Of a DNA stretch of 64,000 bases, positions 10,075 to 19,831 are shown in pieces. Positions within the stretch are counted from its first letter, which is position 1. Each line of letters starts with the position of its first letter. Both the position numbers and the translations under genes were made by a program. The stretch spans positions 43,606 through 107,605 of the forward strand of contig NZ_MDER01000045.1 of the NCBI RefSeq assembly GCF_001721045.1, in the 5' to 3' direction. The notes beneath the pieces are model-generated. The model saw only the letters and a list, made by a program, of their open reading frames with translations. It was not told the origin of the DNA and searched no databases. This DNA comes from Paenibacillus nuruki (GTDB lineage Bacteria > Bacillota > Bacilli > Paenibacillales > Paenibacillaceae).

Positions 10075-10108
10075 AGCTATCCTCTTATCATGTCATAAGA
10101 AGATAGCT
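10075..10108 (-). terminator. Terminator of the aldo/keto reductase gene
   Basis: Hairpin with arms AGCTATC-TCTTAT and ATAAGA-GATAGCT, closed by a short CATGTC loop and followed on the minus strand by six T residues. It lies about 97 bases beyond the stop at 10205. Confidence 0.8.
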
Positions 10109-10204
10109 GAGTACTTATTTAGTATAACTACAAGATGGGAAATCTTTATTTTAACCGTTGATGTACAGATTCACAGTTTAGCTTTTCGAGTAAAATTTAT
10201 AAGT

Positions 10205-11101
10205 TTACGTCTGTCCAACCCATTCTGGCTCTGCAATTTCTTCCCAACGACTACGTATCGCTTCAAAATGTTCTTTAGGTAATGCACCTTCTTTAAGCAA
10301 AGCAGCATTTTCTGTCCAGCGACTTGGCTTCGTTGTTCCGACAATTGCTGTATCTATACCTTCAATACTCAACGTAAAACGTAAAGCACGTTCTATACTT
10401 TTTTGAACTTCTTCATCTTGCAAAAATCCATAATTAAGATCACGTAAACGATTCCAATAGACAAAAGGATATTCTTGTGGACCTACAGTTTCAAGAGTCC
10501 ATGCTGCATTTGCTATCGGACGCTTCGCTACAATCCCCATACCATGCTTACGCGCTTCTGGAATCGTAAGTGCAATCGCTTCTTGATCTGCAATATTAAC
10601 AGATGTTTCTAGACTATCAAAAAGACCTGTATTAATCGCATATAGTGCATTCGTATGATCACCGCTGTAACCAATATAACGTGTTTTGCCTGCTTGTTTG
10701 GCACGTTGTAAGACTTCGATGACTTCCCCACGGCGCAACACTTCTTCAGAACAACTATGTAAATGGATAACATCGACATAATCGGTTTTGAGTCGTTTGA
10801 GACTGCGGTCTATACTTTGTTCCAACATCACAGGGTCCCAATCAGGAGCATCGAAATCTGCGGCATGTCCGCATTTAGTAAACAAATAATAGTCATCTCG
10901 ACGATGAGCTAATGTATTACCTATCAATTCTTCACTTTGCCCGTAGCATTCTGCGGTATCAATCACATTCAAGCCTGCATCGAGTGCACTATTGAGCAAT
11001 TGTTTAACATCACTTTCACTAACTCCGCTTCCTATTTCAGAACCACCAAATCCGAGCACACTAACTTCCATATCCGTTTTACCATATTTACGTTTTTCCA
11101 T
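10205..11101 (-). CDS. Aldo/keto reductase
   Basis: A 298-residue NAD(P)H-dependent oxidoreductase with a TIM-barrel fold. The catalytic tetrad is readable: Asp and Tyr in DTAECYG (about residues 49-54), Lys in LFTKCG, His in HLHS. The cofactor end GTTKPSRWTEN is typical. AAGGAGG is 8 bases before ATG 11101; an upstream ATG at 11122 lacks a site. It is transcribed alone, and the substrate cannot be read from the sequence. Confidence 0.93.
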   Translation of the reverse strand: MEKRKYGKTDMEVSVLGFGGSEIGSGVSESDVKQLLNSALDAGLNVIDTAECYGQSEELIGNTLAHRRDDYYLFTKCGHAADFDAPDWDPVMLEQSIDRSLKRLKTDYVDVIHLHSCSEEVLRRGEVIEVLQRAKQAGKTRYIGYSGDHTNALYAINTGLFDSLETSVNIADQEAIALTIPEARKHGMGIVAKRPIANAAWTLETVGPQEYPFVYWNRLRDLNYGFLQDEEVQKSIERALRFTLSIEGIDTAIVGTTKPSRWTENAALLKEGALPKEHFEAIRSRWEEIAEPEWVGQT

Positions 11102-11191
11102 TACTGTAACCTCCTTGGTCATATCGATTCGCTAATTTATTACCCTTCAGCTGTAAGCGTAATCACTCATTTGGAAAATGATGTACTTTGG

Positions 11192-11836
11192 TTATTCTAG
11201 TTCCAACTCAAGATCATCATCTTCTAGTCGTTCTGGATTGATCCAACTCATTTGCTGAAGGTTCAATATTTCTTTAAATTGATCCACCAGATCATGCATA
11301 AATTCCAATTGATCTTCATGCTCTGGAGTCATTATTGTTTTTAATTGTTGAATTTGTTCTGCACTTACTTCAAACAGACTAAATTGTTCCACGTTGCACT
11401 CTTTAAAAAGGTTATTGATCTGCTCTTGATAGATATCACTATTATGTAATTCATCTAGCAATTGTTGACGAACCCCTTCAAAATCAGGGTTTGTATATAA
11501 CAATTCCACTGGATCTTCTTCTGGATAACGATCTAATGCTAATTGATATAACGCCATATCTTCCATTTCATAATTGTAATCAAACTTAGCTTGCGATTTG
11601 CCTTTAAATACAATCTCATAACTCCACCCATGATCTTCTGCGTTATCAAAATGTAATACAGGTATCGTATTCGAAATATCATAAATAGATTCGGGAATCC
11701 TTTTATAAATCCCTGTATCTTTCATAAAAAACAGTGTCCATTCGTCATTCAGGTGACCTATAAATAAAGGATTAACATCCTGCAATAGATCGCTATGTTT
11801 GCGTTGAATTAAATGTCCAATCGTAAATTCGCTCAT
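11192..11836 (-). CDS. Hypothetical acidic protein
   Basis: A 214-residue soluble, acidic protein with no signal peptide or membrane helix, ending in a strongly acidic tail (LEDDDLELELE). AAGGAGTG precedes ATG 11836. I do not recognise the family. The gene lies 29 bases after the YdcF-type gene on the same strand, so the two may share a transcript. Confidence 0.8.
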   Translation of the reverse strand: MSEFTIGHLIQRKHSDLLQDVNPLFIGHLNDEWTLFFMKDTGIYKRIPESIYDISNTIPVLHFDNAEDHGWSYEIVFKGKSQAKFDYNYEMEDMALYQLALDRYPEEDPVELLYTNPDFEGVRQQLLDELHNSDIYQEQINNLFKECNVEQFSLFEVSAEQIQQLKTIMTPEHEDQLEFMHDLVDQFKEILNLQQMSWINPERLEDDDLELELE

Positions 11837-11865
11837 TAGATCACTCCTTTTTATACCTCAATATT

Positions 11866-12480
11866 TTAGGAAAGCTGTAACATTGCTTTAATCATCGCCA
11901 GATATTCACGTAGCATATTCTGCGGTAGCAAATACCTTAGAGATGGACTTGCTATGCCGTGCACGTTGTATCCAAGCGTAGAAGCAATCATTTCAGCACG
12001 ATAAAGATGATAATTGCTTGTAACAATTATAATGGAAGCATGATTTACACCTTTCGATTGCAAAATATCTTTAGAAAATGTTAAGTTTTCAAACGTGCTG
12101 GTCGAACGATTTTCTTGAATAATACGATTCTGATCGATTCCTTGATTGACTAGGTACCGACTCATTGCTTCTGCTTCCGGGATATCTTCACCTGGACCTT
12201 GACCACCTGATACAATAACAGGAATATCAGGATGCTGTTTGAGATATACGATTCCTGTATCTACTCGTTGTTGTAAGATGATCGAAAGCTCAGAACCTCT
12301 AAGCCCGGAACCCAGAATAATCATATAATCTATATCTTTGACTTGAGTATCATTGATCTTAAAGCCAGATATAATCATAGATTCAATGATACTAAACGAA
12401 AGTATAAATACAAACATTCCTGTAACGATCAATCTTTTGAATAGGTCATGCCGGAATATTATTTTTAACCTTTTAAACAT
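11866..12480 (-). CDS. YdcF/SanA-type DUF218 membrane-anchored protein
   Basis: A 204-residue protein with one N-terminal membrane helix (about residues 14-36) and a DUF218 domain: MIILGSGLRG, PVIVSGGQGPGEDIPEAEAM, STSTFENL and VTSNYHLYRA are the usual conserved blocks. The family (YdcF, SanA, ElyC) is linked to envelope and lipid-carrier homeostasis. AAGGAGC lies 6 bases before ATG 12480; an in-frame TTG at 12498 sits on the ribosome site itself and is not used. Confidence 0.88.
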   Translation of the reverse strand: MFKRLKIIFRHDLFKRLIVTGMFVFILSFSIIESMIISGFKINDTQVKDIDYMIILGSGLRGSELSIILQQRVDTGIVYLKQHPDIPVIVSGGQGPGEDIPEAEAMSRYLVNQGIDQNRIIQENRSTSTFENLTFSKDILQSKGVNHASIIIVTSNYHLYRAEMIASTLGYNVHGIASPSLRYLLPQNMLREYLAMIKAMLQLS

Positions 12481-12544
12481 GATTTGCTCCTTATACAAGC
12501 TTAGCTGCTTTTTGAAATAATTATGTAAAACCTTTTTATAATTG

Positions 12545-12781
12545 CTAAATAGCTACTCCAAAAGCAATTAAAATAATGATTCCTGTCACCCAATACATAT
12601 ATGCCAATGTTTTTCTTTGATCTTGAAAAACAAATATTCCAGTAGAAATCATCATTAATCCGAGAAATAAATATGTATAGCCAGTATACTGTTTGGTAAC
12701 AAATTCCCAAATACAAAGACCAATAACTATTACAACGAAAACCATACTAATAATCCTAAAAGTTAATTTATTTCGTAACAT
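12545..12781 (-). CDS. Small membrane protein, DUF3953/YczI-like
   Basis: A 78-residue protein with three hydrophobic helices (about residues 8-27, 35-52, 58-77) and almost no soluble part. AAAGGAGGGGG stands directly upstream of ATG 12781, so it is surely translated. Size and helix layout recall B. subtilis YczI (DUF3953); that assignment is tentative and the function is unknown. Confidence 0.75.
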   Translation of the reverse strand: MLRNKLTFRIISMVFVVIVIGLCIWEFVTKQYTGYTYLFLGLMMISTGIFVFQDQRKTLAYMYWVTGIIILIAFGVAI

Positions 12782-12875
12782 GTTCCCCCTCCTTTATCTT
12801 TTAAAATTATAACACCATTAACCGACGCTTGTGAAATTCACTACTTTGCACGCTATCCATCCGATTCTACATAGC

Positions 12876-12913
12876 AAAGACTCTATTGCTAATCGATTAA
12901 CAATAGAGTCTTT
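12876..12913. terminator. Bidirectional-looking terminator
   Basis: Perfect 13-bp stem AAAGACTCTATTG / CAATAGAGTCTTT with a 12-base loop. It follows the transglutaminase-like gene (stop at 12965) on the minus strand. The longer T run (six) is on the plus strand and only three T follow on the minus strand, so it may be inefficient for that gene or act mainly as an insulator. Confidence 0.7.
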
Positions 12914-12964
12914 TTTATATAGGACTTATTTTATAAAGCACATGTATTGCTTTCCCAAAAATAA

Positions 12965-15628
12965 TCAGGAACCTTCAGGATTCATCTGATGAACCACACG
13001 TAACAGTTCTTTACCTGTACCCAGTTTGTATCCTTGCAAACTATAGCGAACCCGATTTTGTTGATCTACAACAATCACCACAGGTAGCTGGTCTCCATTT
13101 AAGGAAGGAAGCAGCTCAGACCATTGTGACAGTGATTGATGACGTGGATCTATCTCTATATGGGATTGTGCAGGTAAAGGATCAAGGGTTACGACTGCTT
13201 GCTCTGATGGATCTGCGATCAATAGGCAAATATCCCCTGTCCACGATTCAAGTTCTACTCTAAGTTCCGCTAATTCACGTAACAAATGCTTGGTAGGTTC
13301 ACGTTCAGGTTCAAGCCATGCCAAAATGCTACCTGATGTTACATCTACTGCTGTATTCTTTGTTTGTACGTTATGCAATTGATGTTGTAGATTTTCTGGT
13401 AATTTTTCTAGCAGAATGGGTATCTGTTGCTGTTCTGTGCGGAATACTAATTCTACAGCTACTTCTTGTTCAGGTTCTACTGTGAAATAAACAAATGTGC
13501 CTAACACACTTCCATCTTCCAGACGCGTACCTGTTGTCAAACGGTACTCTCCTGCTAAAACTGTATACGGTTGATCATACACATCTTTTTCACCATAAGG
13601 AATATCTAATGTACGATAATGACCTTTTTTCAAAATAGCGACTGTAAAATTATGCTGGTATTCTGCAACCACTTCTAAAGAATCTACTGTACGTGTGAAT
13701 ATAATATTGCCTGTATTGGAAGCAGATGAGGTAAGCGTATCGGTCTCTTCTGAGATAGACTGATCTTTTGACCATTGTACCGAATGCCATACTCCTTGTA
13801 CTTGATATTGAGGCATTGCGTTCAAAGGTTCTAAACGTGCAAAGATTCCTAGACTACGTGCAGCCGCTACAAATACAATATCCCGACTAACCGAGTCAGT
13901 CGTTCCTAACTGATGTGCTTTGGCAGGTGTAGCCATTCCTGTATAACGATCCACATCATCATTTATAATCAGTTCTTGTTCTAATACAGCGGCTAACTGC
14001 ATTGGATCTGAGCGAAATTGATCTTGTTGCACTTTACTCCATTGCTTACTGAAATATGCTCGATAAGGAGTAAGCATTTCAAAATGTACCCGCGGACAAA
14101 GAACATAGGCATCCCAATCTTTCGCCATATCTTCTGTAGGTTGATTTAATAATAGTGCACCTTGCAAATAATCCTGCAATATGGCTCTACATGTATCGGT
14201 TAAGTCTTTCGGACGTAAACTTTCTAATAAACGCAAACCTAACTCTCGTTCAGATGCTGAACATTCATTGATAAAAGTAGCTATTTCCTGTCCGTTTCCT
14301 TTAGCCGTTTGCAGTATATGCCCTACCCGATCTACAGGTAATTGCCATGCTTCAGCAGCATGTTGAGCTTGCTCCTGATCTATAAAAGTCTGTTCAAACG
14401 CAGTACGAATAGCTGTCCCTGCTTTGATTCTTTGTGTATGTTGTTCAATGATTGGCTCGTCTAGCTTGATGCCACTATCCATAGCAGGAGCAACAGGGGG
14501 TGTCATTTTCCATTCTTCGGTGAATAAAGCTTTATTCTTTTCAGTAATCAGACTTGATGTGTAGGCAGATTGGGTCTGGTACTTCAATACTACTTTGAAC
14601 TCTGAGGAATGACGAGTATCGATAAATGAAGTTCCCCATGATGAAGATGTGCGCGCATGAATTAGTAGGTCACCATAACCTGTAGTTAATGAAGCTCGTC
14701 CATGATCATCGGTCATTAACGAAGTTAGCGGATAAAATTCAGCCGAATTGTACAATTGAAACTGAACTTCGGCTACAACAGGTTCACCTGCTTCATTTAC
14801 TGTATCCACATGAATTGATTTCACTGAAGCATAATGATCTAACAGATTGATCTCGGTATACCATGGATGTGTAGTGGTTACTTCTTCAGGGCCATTATAA
14901 TCCGCAAATACGCGCGTATGCACTAACATTGCACGCTTAGCGGGTAAGCGAAACCATCCTTCATCCAATATCGGCTCAGGTTCACATGCACCTAGAAAGT
15001 GCCACTTCCCATCTGCCCATGCTTCGACCCATGCATGATTAGAATCACAATGTGCCCAGCGAGGCGTATAACACTGACGTGCAGGAATCCCGACACTGCG
15101 TAAAGCAGTTACAGTCAAAGTCGATTGTTCTCCGCAACGCCCGAGCGCAGTCCTCATTATCGTTAATGGAGAAACAGTGCGTATATCTGTGCCTATATAT
15201 GTGGCTCGTTCATGACACCAATAATTCGTTTCCAATATAGCGTTAGTCATGGATAAATGTTGGACTCGATCGGCTAACTCTTTATAAATAACAGACCGAC
15301 TCTGATCGATATTCTCATTATTGACTCGATACGGGAGGACATAATTCACAAAAATATCAGCTGGAATATGCGAACCCCACGGCATTTCCGCTTGAACCTG
15401 TAATACCTGCCGAATATGTTGCAGGAAAAAAGCACCGTCGTAATCAGCTAGATCATGTAGTGGCATATACGCATACAAAAATTGAAGCAACTGTTCTTCT
15501 TGCTCTGACAGAGGTTGGTCAAACACATCAAATAATGATTCTGCTCGTCCTTGTGCTTGCTCTTTTTTCCATGCTAACTTTTCTTTAATAAGATCCAGAT
15601 TCAATCCATAAGCTGTACGTGTGGTCAT
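12965..15628 (-). CDS. Large transglutaminase-like protein with thioredoxin-like C-terminus
   Basis: An 887-residue protein with no signal peptide visible. A transglutaminase/cysteine-protease core lies at about residues 140-225: Cys165 in GRCGEQST and His198 in NHAWVEAW are clear; the third residue of the triad is not obvious because the following block reads FLGACEPEP. A beta-sandwich-like middle follows, and the last 120 residues resemble a thioredoxin-like fold without a CxxC. CAGGAGGG lies 6-7 bases before ATG 15628; an open extension to 15712 lacks a site. It is paired with the CBM9-like gene upstream (87-base gap). Substrate unknown; an amide- or peptide-processing enzyme is inference. 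Confidence 0.85.
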   Translation of the reverse strand: MTTRTAYGLNLDLIKEKLAWKKEQAQGRAESLFDVFDQPLSEQEEQLLQFLYAYMPLHDLADYDGAFFLQHIRQVLQVQAEMPWGSHIPADIFVNYVLPYRVNNENIDQSRSVIYKELADRVQHLSMTNAILETNYWCHERATYIGTDIRTVSPLTIMRTALGRCGEQSTLTVTALRSVGIPARQCYTPRWAHCDSNHAWVEAWADGKWHFLGACEPEPILDEGWFRLPAKRAMLVHTRVFADYNGPEEVTTTHPWYTEINLLDHYASVKSIHVDTVNEAGEPVVAEVQFQLYNSAEFYPLTSLMTDDHGRASLTTGYGDLLIHARTSSSWGTSFIDTRHSSEFKVVLKYQTQSAYTSSLITEKNKALFTEEWKMTPPVAPAMDSGIKLDEPIIEQHTQRIKAGTAIRTAFEQTFIDQEQAQHAAEAWQLPVDRVGHILQTAKGNGQEIATFINECSASERELGLRLLESLRPKDLTDTCRAILQDYLQGALLLNQPTEDMAKDWDAYVLCPRVHFEMLTPYRAYFSKQWSKVQQDQFRSDPMQLAAVLEQELIINDDVDRYTGMATPAKAHQLGTTDSVSRDIVFVAAARSLGIFARLEPLNAMPQYQVQGVWHSVQWSKDQSISEETDTLTSSASNTGNIIFTRTVDSLEVVAEYQHNFTVAILKKGHYRTLDIPYGEKDVYDQPYTVLAGEYRLTTGTRLEDGSVLGTFVYFTVEPEQEVAVELVFRTEQQQIPILLEKLPENLQHQLHNVQTKNTAVDVTSGSILAWLEPEREPTKHLLRELAELRVELESWTGDICLLIADPSEQAVVTLDPLPAQSHIEIDPRHQSLSQWSELLPSLNGDQLPVVIVVDQQNRVRYSLQGYKLGTGKELLRVVHQMNPEGS

Positions 15629-15715
15629 GAATATCCCTCCTGATGATCTATACTGTTGATCGTCGATAGCTTGGCGACTGTTTGTTGATAAGAGTATGCT
15701 AGCGTCTGACAATGA

Positions 15716-16777
15716 TTATGCTTCTTCCCATACCCATCCATCTTGACGGATACAGAGCCTAACCTGCTGATCAGGTACGATGATAGACATTTGGAACATA
15801 CTACTTGTTGTTTCCAATTGAAGTTGTTCCATACGGGCAATACTTTGTATATCTACAGGTAACATGGCATATATTATTTCCAGTTGATCGCAATATCGGT
15901 CATGCTCACTTGCATACTGACGCTGACGATAATATAGCTGACGCAGTAACCATTTGTATTGTTCTATGTTTGTTATATATAAAGGCTGTTGAGAATCTTC
16001 TGTTGTCTGCTCATCAACAAAAATGACATATCCCCACAGCTCAGGATAATGCATATTCACAATGCCCATTGGACTCCACACCCAGTTATCTTCTGGAAAA
16101 GAATTGCCTGTTGCTGGATTGATTCTTTTGACATATTGGTTATCTACAATATCTACTTGCCATTGTACACGAGAAAAATTCACACGCCAGTTCTCACCCG
16201 CTATTGGCGCACGCTTATGTAGCGAACATTCTTTCAAAATCGACCAGGGCATTGCAATCTCGACACTCCATTTGCGATTGTTCGCTTGTGGATTATTCAA
16301 CTCTCCATCAATATAGACAGCTGTTCGTAATCCACTGATATCCCAGCCATTAATTGCAGGTCCCTGATCTCGATACGGCTTGGATAATAATAAATCCCAA
16401 ACTGTATTCAGAGCATTGATCTCAAACTCATAATAATGATGAGTATCTCCATCAGCATCTATAAAAACTTCAAAATCATTATCATAAAAAATAACAGAAT
16501 CCCGCTCTGTCTGATTGGCCCATATTTCATTATCTTCTAATTCAGCACCAATATAGAAATACTCATCATCCCAGAGCATTTTGACACGGGTCTGCTTGGT
16601 AGGTAAAGGTTTCAAATCACCTTCGATATCTACAAACTCATCTGTCCAGTTCGCTTTTTTCCAAAAGGGCTGATCTAATCTTCCACTCCAATCACTTTGT
16701 CCTTCTGCCCGTTTACACTCATACTGTTTGGGTTGATACGTGATATTCGGTTCAGGAACAGCAGATAGCTTGTGCAT
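15716..16777 (-). CDS. Carbohydrate-binding family 9-like protein
   Basis: A 353-residue protein with a CBM9-like beta-sandwich over about residues 15-250: WKKANWTDEFVDIEG, TRVKMLWDDEYFYIGAEL, NDFEVFIDADGDTHHYYEF and WSVEIAMPW are the usual blocks of this family, found in many enzymes and stand-alone proteins that touch sugars. No signal peptide is visible, which suggests a cytoplasmic role. AAGGAGA is 7 bases before ATG 16777. It probably forms an operon with the transglutaminase-like gene downstream. Confidence 0.85.
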   Translation of the reverse strand: MHKLSAVPEPNITYQPKQYECKRAEGQSDWSGRLDQPFWKKANWTDEFVDIEGDLKPLPTKQTRVKMLWDDEYFYIGAELEDNEIWANQTERDSVIFYDNDFEVFIDADGDTHHYYEFEINALNTVWDLLLSKPYRDQGPAINGWDISGLRTAVYIDGELNNPQANNRKWSVEIAMPWSILKECSLHKRAPIAGENWRVNFSRVQWQVDIVDNQYVKRINPATGNSFPEDNWVWSPMGIVNMHYPELWGYVIFVDEQTTEDSQQPLYITNIEQYKWLLRQLYYRQRQYASEHDRYCDQLEIIYAMLPVDIQSIARMEQLQLETTSSMFQMSIIVPDQQVRLCIRQDGWVWEEA

Positions 16778-16957
16778 GATGTCATCTCCTTCTTTTGTTA
16801 GCAATTCTTACATTTATTCTAAAGGAGATATAGATATGCGTAAATATGGCATATATACACTCCAATATATGTCGTATTTGTCTTTCAAATGAATAGATAT
16901 AGTTAAATAGGATAATTCTACTCTAAAATAGTCAATAATACTGACAATAAAAAGCAA

Positions 16958-16986
16958 AAAAGCTCCTATGTAATTTAAGAGCTTTT
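16958..16986 (-). terminator. Terminator of the DUF2625 gene
   Basis: Stem AAAAGCTC / GAGCTTTT with a 13-base loop and six T residues on the minus strand, 30 bases past the stop at 17016. Confidence 0.8.
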
Positions 16987-17015
16987 CGTGTTTCTATGCT
17001 TATGATTGATTTTAT

Positions 17016-17687
17016 TTATTTTCCAACGATATTCATATTCCAAAACTCAGCTACAGGCACAGCTTTTTTGCTACTCTGATCAGTAGATCCTTCTTGTGTC
17101 CACAGTGGCGGGTAAAAATGAATAGCACGATCAGGTGAAAGTGCAGAAATGTCATCTTGCCAGCCATTCCAACGCATCGTTTCATAAAACTGACTCAAAC
17201 GTCCAGACGCTAACCAGATCACAAACTCAGAATAAGATAACTCGGTATCTTCCCATTCTAATGTATCCGGCGCAAAATAATAGATCGAAGGTTGTTCACC
17301 TAGTCCTCCACCATTCAAAGCAAAAAATCCACCTACGACATCATAAGCAACAACCAGTGCTTTAGCAAGAGGTTGGGTAATAATAGACGCTCCAGATTCT
17401 GGTTGCGATTGTCCATTCCATGATAACAAATCTCCATAAATATGTTCATTACCCGATCCCAACAACTTGATCCAACCCTGATCAAACAAAATCCCACCTG
17501 TTTCGTAGGCGATACAACCTAGATATGATTTAGTAGTTATTTGCATTTGTAACAAAGTCGTTTGCGCTTGCAGATCTTTTTTAGGCAAGATCGTGTACGG
17601 CGTTTCCCCTTGATTCAAAACATCCTGAATTTCCTGCCAAGCATGTTCGTTTATATCTACCAGTTGTTCGATCGATTTCATAGTCAT
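17016..17687 (-). CDS. DUF2625 family protein
   Basis: A cytoplasmic protein of about 223 residues matching DUF2625 throughout: QMQITTKSYLGCIAYETGG, DQGWIKLLGSG, VGGFFALNGGGLG, YYFAPDTLEWE and FYPPLWT. The family has no assigned function and often occurs near toxin-immunity type genes, which is not evidence of function here. Three in-frame ATGs cluster at the start (17696, 17687, 17681); GAGAGG touches the first and is about 9 bases from the second, so 17687 is preferred. Confidence 0.88.
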   Translation of the reverse strand: MTMKSIEQLVDINEHAWQEIQDVLNQGETPYTILPKKDLQAQTTLLQMQITTKSYLGCIAYETGGILFDQGWIKLLGSGNEHIYGDLLSWNGQSQPESGASIITQPLAKALVVAYDVVGGFFALNGGGLGEQPSIYYFAPDTLEWEDTELSYSEFVIWLASGRLSQFYETMRWNGWQDDISALSPDRAIHFYPPLWTQEGSTDQSSKKAVPVAEFWNMNIVGK

Positions 17688-17731
17688 AGTGAGCATCCTC
17701 TCTTTTCAAATCAAACTTCATGACATCATAA

Positions 17732-17761
17732 AATACACTAAGTAATTACACTTAGTGTATT
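17732..17761 (-). terminator. Terminator of the 140-residue gene
   Basis: Stem AATACACTAAG / CTTAGTGTATT, 11 bp with an 8-base loop and a short T run on the minus strand, 85 bases after the stop at 17846. Confidence 0.7.
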
Positions 17762-17845
17762 AGGAATAATCTTTAATAACAAGTTCTTTAAAGGTTAAAA
17801 TAGACAGTGCACCGTCTACTATAATATGATCTACTATCTTTTTAT

Positions 17846-18268
17846 TTATATATATTTATTAGCTAAGCTTTGCTCATATGTAGCAATAATTTGTAACGCG
17901 CAACTACGCAATTCATTCATGTAATTCAACTCATTATTGATTTTAGAATAATCACTCAGATCGTACTTCTCCAAAAAGCTATATTTAGGAAACCATTCGA
18001 AAAAGCTTTTAGACAACCACTTTTTCATTGTATAGCGATTTTCTGCATCTTGTATACGCTGTTGAATTGTTCCAGACCAACATGTTGGTTCTATGTAAGA
18101 AGTATATGTACTAAGATCTGCATTAAATATTTCATTTGGGGCATACTTTTTAAATTCATCTGCAAATTCTTCATGTAGTTCAGTAATGTAATAGATAGAT
18201 TCATCTTGATCGATTAAATTTTTATAATATGCATGGATATGATCTAATTTTGCTATTAATTCTTTCAA
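17846..18268 (-). CDS. Hypothetical protein, 140 residues
   Basis: A soluble, aromatic-rich, helical protein starting with TTG at 18268, supported by AAAGGAGTG about 5 bases before it. Not recognised. Size, Tyr/Trp content and lack of any motif resemble the small immunity-like proteins scattered in Bacillales genomes, but there is no toxin gene next to it. Flanking terminators show it is transcribed alone. Confidence 0.7.
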   Translation of the reverse strand: MKELIAKLDHIHAYYKNLIDQDESIYYITELHEEFADEFKKYAPNEIFNADLSTYTSYIEPTCWSGTIQQRIQDAENRYTMKKWLSKSFFEWFPKYSFLEKYDLSDYSKINNELNYMNELRSCALQIIATYEQSLANKYI

Positions 18269-18310
18269 TCTAACACTCCTTTCATATATGATGTTTCGGA
18301 TAAATGATAA

Positions 18311-18340
18311 AACACACTAAGCCATTTTACTCAGTGTGTT
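18311..18340 (-). terminator. Terminator of the short-chain dehydrogenase gene
   Basis: Stem AACACACTAAG / CTCAGTGTGTT with one mismatch and four T residues on the minus strand, 14 bases past the stop at 18354. It shares the CACTAAG core with the hairpin at 17732. Confidence 0.75.
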
Positions 18341-18353
18341 ATCATTTATTTCA

Positions 18354-19127
18354 TCAAAATCCAAACACAGACATTCCACCATCTACCATAATCGTCTGAC
18401 CCGTAATATATCCAGCGGCTTCAGAAGCTAAAAAGACGACTGGGCCTACGACTTCTTCCAAATTACCGACACGTTTCATCGGCGTTCGATCTAGAATATC
18501 TTGCATATATTGTTCATCAGCTAGAATAGTTTCTGTCAGTGGCGTACGGAAATACCATGGACCGACTCCGTTAACTTGAATACCGTATTGTGCCCATTCC
18601 ATCGCTAAAATTTTGGTCATATGAATTAACCCTGCTTTGGTTGCGCCATAGACTACCCCTGTTCGCAAAGCGGTGTGTCCACCAACCGAAGCAATATTGA
18701 TAATTTTACCGCCACCGTGTTCCTTCATTAAATGTGCTGCCATTTGCGAAGCAATTAAGGCTGAATGTAAATTAGTATCTACAATGGTATGCCACTCGCT
18801 ATCGGTTACATCTAATGCTTTGGAGCGAATATTCATTCCTGCATTATTGACCAGAATATCCGGTGCGCCAAATGCCAATTCAAAACGATCAAATGCAGAT
18901 TGCATTTGTTCACGATCTGTTACATCGGCTGGAATACAGATAGCTTTGCGACTACTATGTTTTTCGATCAACTGCTTGGTCACTTCTAGATCTGAACCTG
19001 TTCTAGCAATCAACCCTACATCTGCTCCTGCTTGAGCAAGCCCAATCGCCAATGCTTGTCCAATACCTTTGCCGGCTCCAGTGACAATCGCTTTTTTATC
19101 TGATAATGAAAATGATGGTAAATACAT
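18354..19127 (-). CDS. Short-chain dehydrogenase/reductase, gluconate 5-dehydrogenase-like
   Basis: A 257-residue Rossmann-fold NAD(P) oxidoreductase with TGAGKGIG (16-23), NNAG (94-97), catalytic Ser147, Tyr160 and Lys164 (YGATK) and the C-terminal TGQTIMVDGG block. Overall it looks like the FabG/gluconate 5-dehydrogenase group. The substrate is not determined by sequence. The GNAT gene lies 42 bases upstream on the same strand, so the two may be co-transcribed. Confidence 0.93.
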   Translation of the reverse strand: MYLPSFSLSDKKAIVTGAGKGIGQALAIGLAQAGADVGLIARTGSDLEVTKQLIEKHSSRKAICIPADVTDREQMQSAFDRFELAFGAPDILVNNAGMNIRSKALDVTDSEWHTIVDTNLHSALIASQMAAHLMKEHGGGKIINIASVGGHTALRTGVVYGATKAGLIHMTKILAMEWAQYGIQVNGVGPWYFRTPLTETILADEQYMQDILDRTPMKRVGNLEEVVGPVVFLASEAAGYITGQTIMVDGGMSVFGF

Positions 19128-19169
19128 AATGTGTCTTCCTCTCTATGCTGTGATTAGGGATCATCTGGT

Positions 19170-19667
19170 TTATTCTGCTTTGTGAGTATCAAAATACTGA
19201 CTGGGATTACCGTATTCTGGATGAACGACTTCTCGATACTGCTCTTTGGTATATTCTCCAATCACCTGACGCCAGAACAACTGTGCAGGACGATTGGTTT
19301 GTACTTGTGTAACTTTCCATTTGCCGATATAACGAGCGAATAATTGATGAGCTGCCCATTTACCTATTCCTGTACGCCTGTATTTTTTCAAAATAAAAAA
19401 TTCAGTCATATAGTAATCACCTTCAGAAGAATCTTTCAATCGATCGACTAAAGCAAAGCCTGCAATATAAGAATCAGCATAAATCAAAAATGGAAACTTC
19501 TTCTCCGGTTGACTCCAATACTGATTTAACCCTGGATATTCTGGAAATCGACCTTTATCATCCAGATCAATACTCAAATAATATGTAAAATCATAAAGAT
19601 ACAATTGCATCATTTCTCGGATCACACGTCTGCGACTGCGTGGCACTTGTTCAAGCTTTAATCTCAT
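19170..19667 (-). CDS. GNAT family N-acetyltransferase
   Basis: A 165-residue acetyl-CoA-dependent transferase. The acetyl-CoA loop R-R-T-G-I-G-K (about 99-105, in KKYRRTGIGKWAA) follows the beta-4 strand YYMTEFFIL. The N-terminus (MMQLYLYDFTYY) is of the kind seen in uncharacterised GNAT proteins of Firmicutes. The acceptor is unknown. Confidence 0.88.
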   Translation of the reverse strand: MRLKLEQVPRSRRRVIREMMQLYLYDFTYYLSIDLDDKGRFPEYPGLNQYWSQPEKKFPFLIYADSYIAGFALVDRLKDSSEGDYYMTEFFILKKYRRTGIGKWAAHQLFARYIGKWKVTQVQTNRPAQLFWRQVIGEYTKEQYREVVHPEYGNPSQYFDTHKAE

Positions 19668-19831
19668 GATGAACCTCCGTCATTGAAGTCAGGTCTTTGG
19701 TATCCAAATGCACTTTTTCTTATCTTTTTACTATATACTTTTCACGTCAAAAGAAGCAAATCATTTCCAATTGAAGAAACCTATGATTCTCTTTGATTTA
19801 TGCTACAATCGGGGTAGAGGTGAGTATCCAC

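Noticed and set aside
12501..12716. 71-codon minus-strand frame over the small membrane protein gene
   Set aside because: Out-of-frame overlap with the gene at 12545-12781, which has a strong ribosome site.
19668..19831. Possible difSL site upstream of xerS
   Set aside because: Nothing resembling the streptococcal difSL arms was found; the area only holds AT-rich promoter-like sequence.
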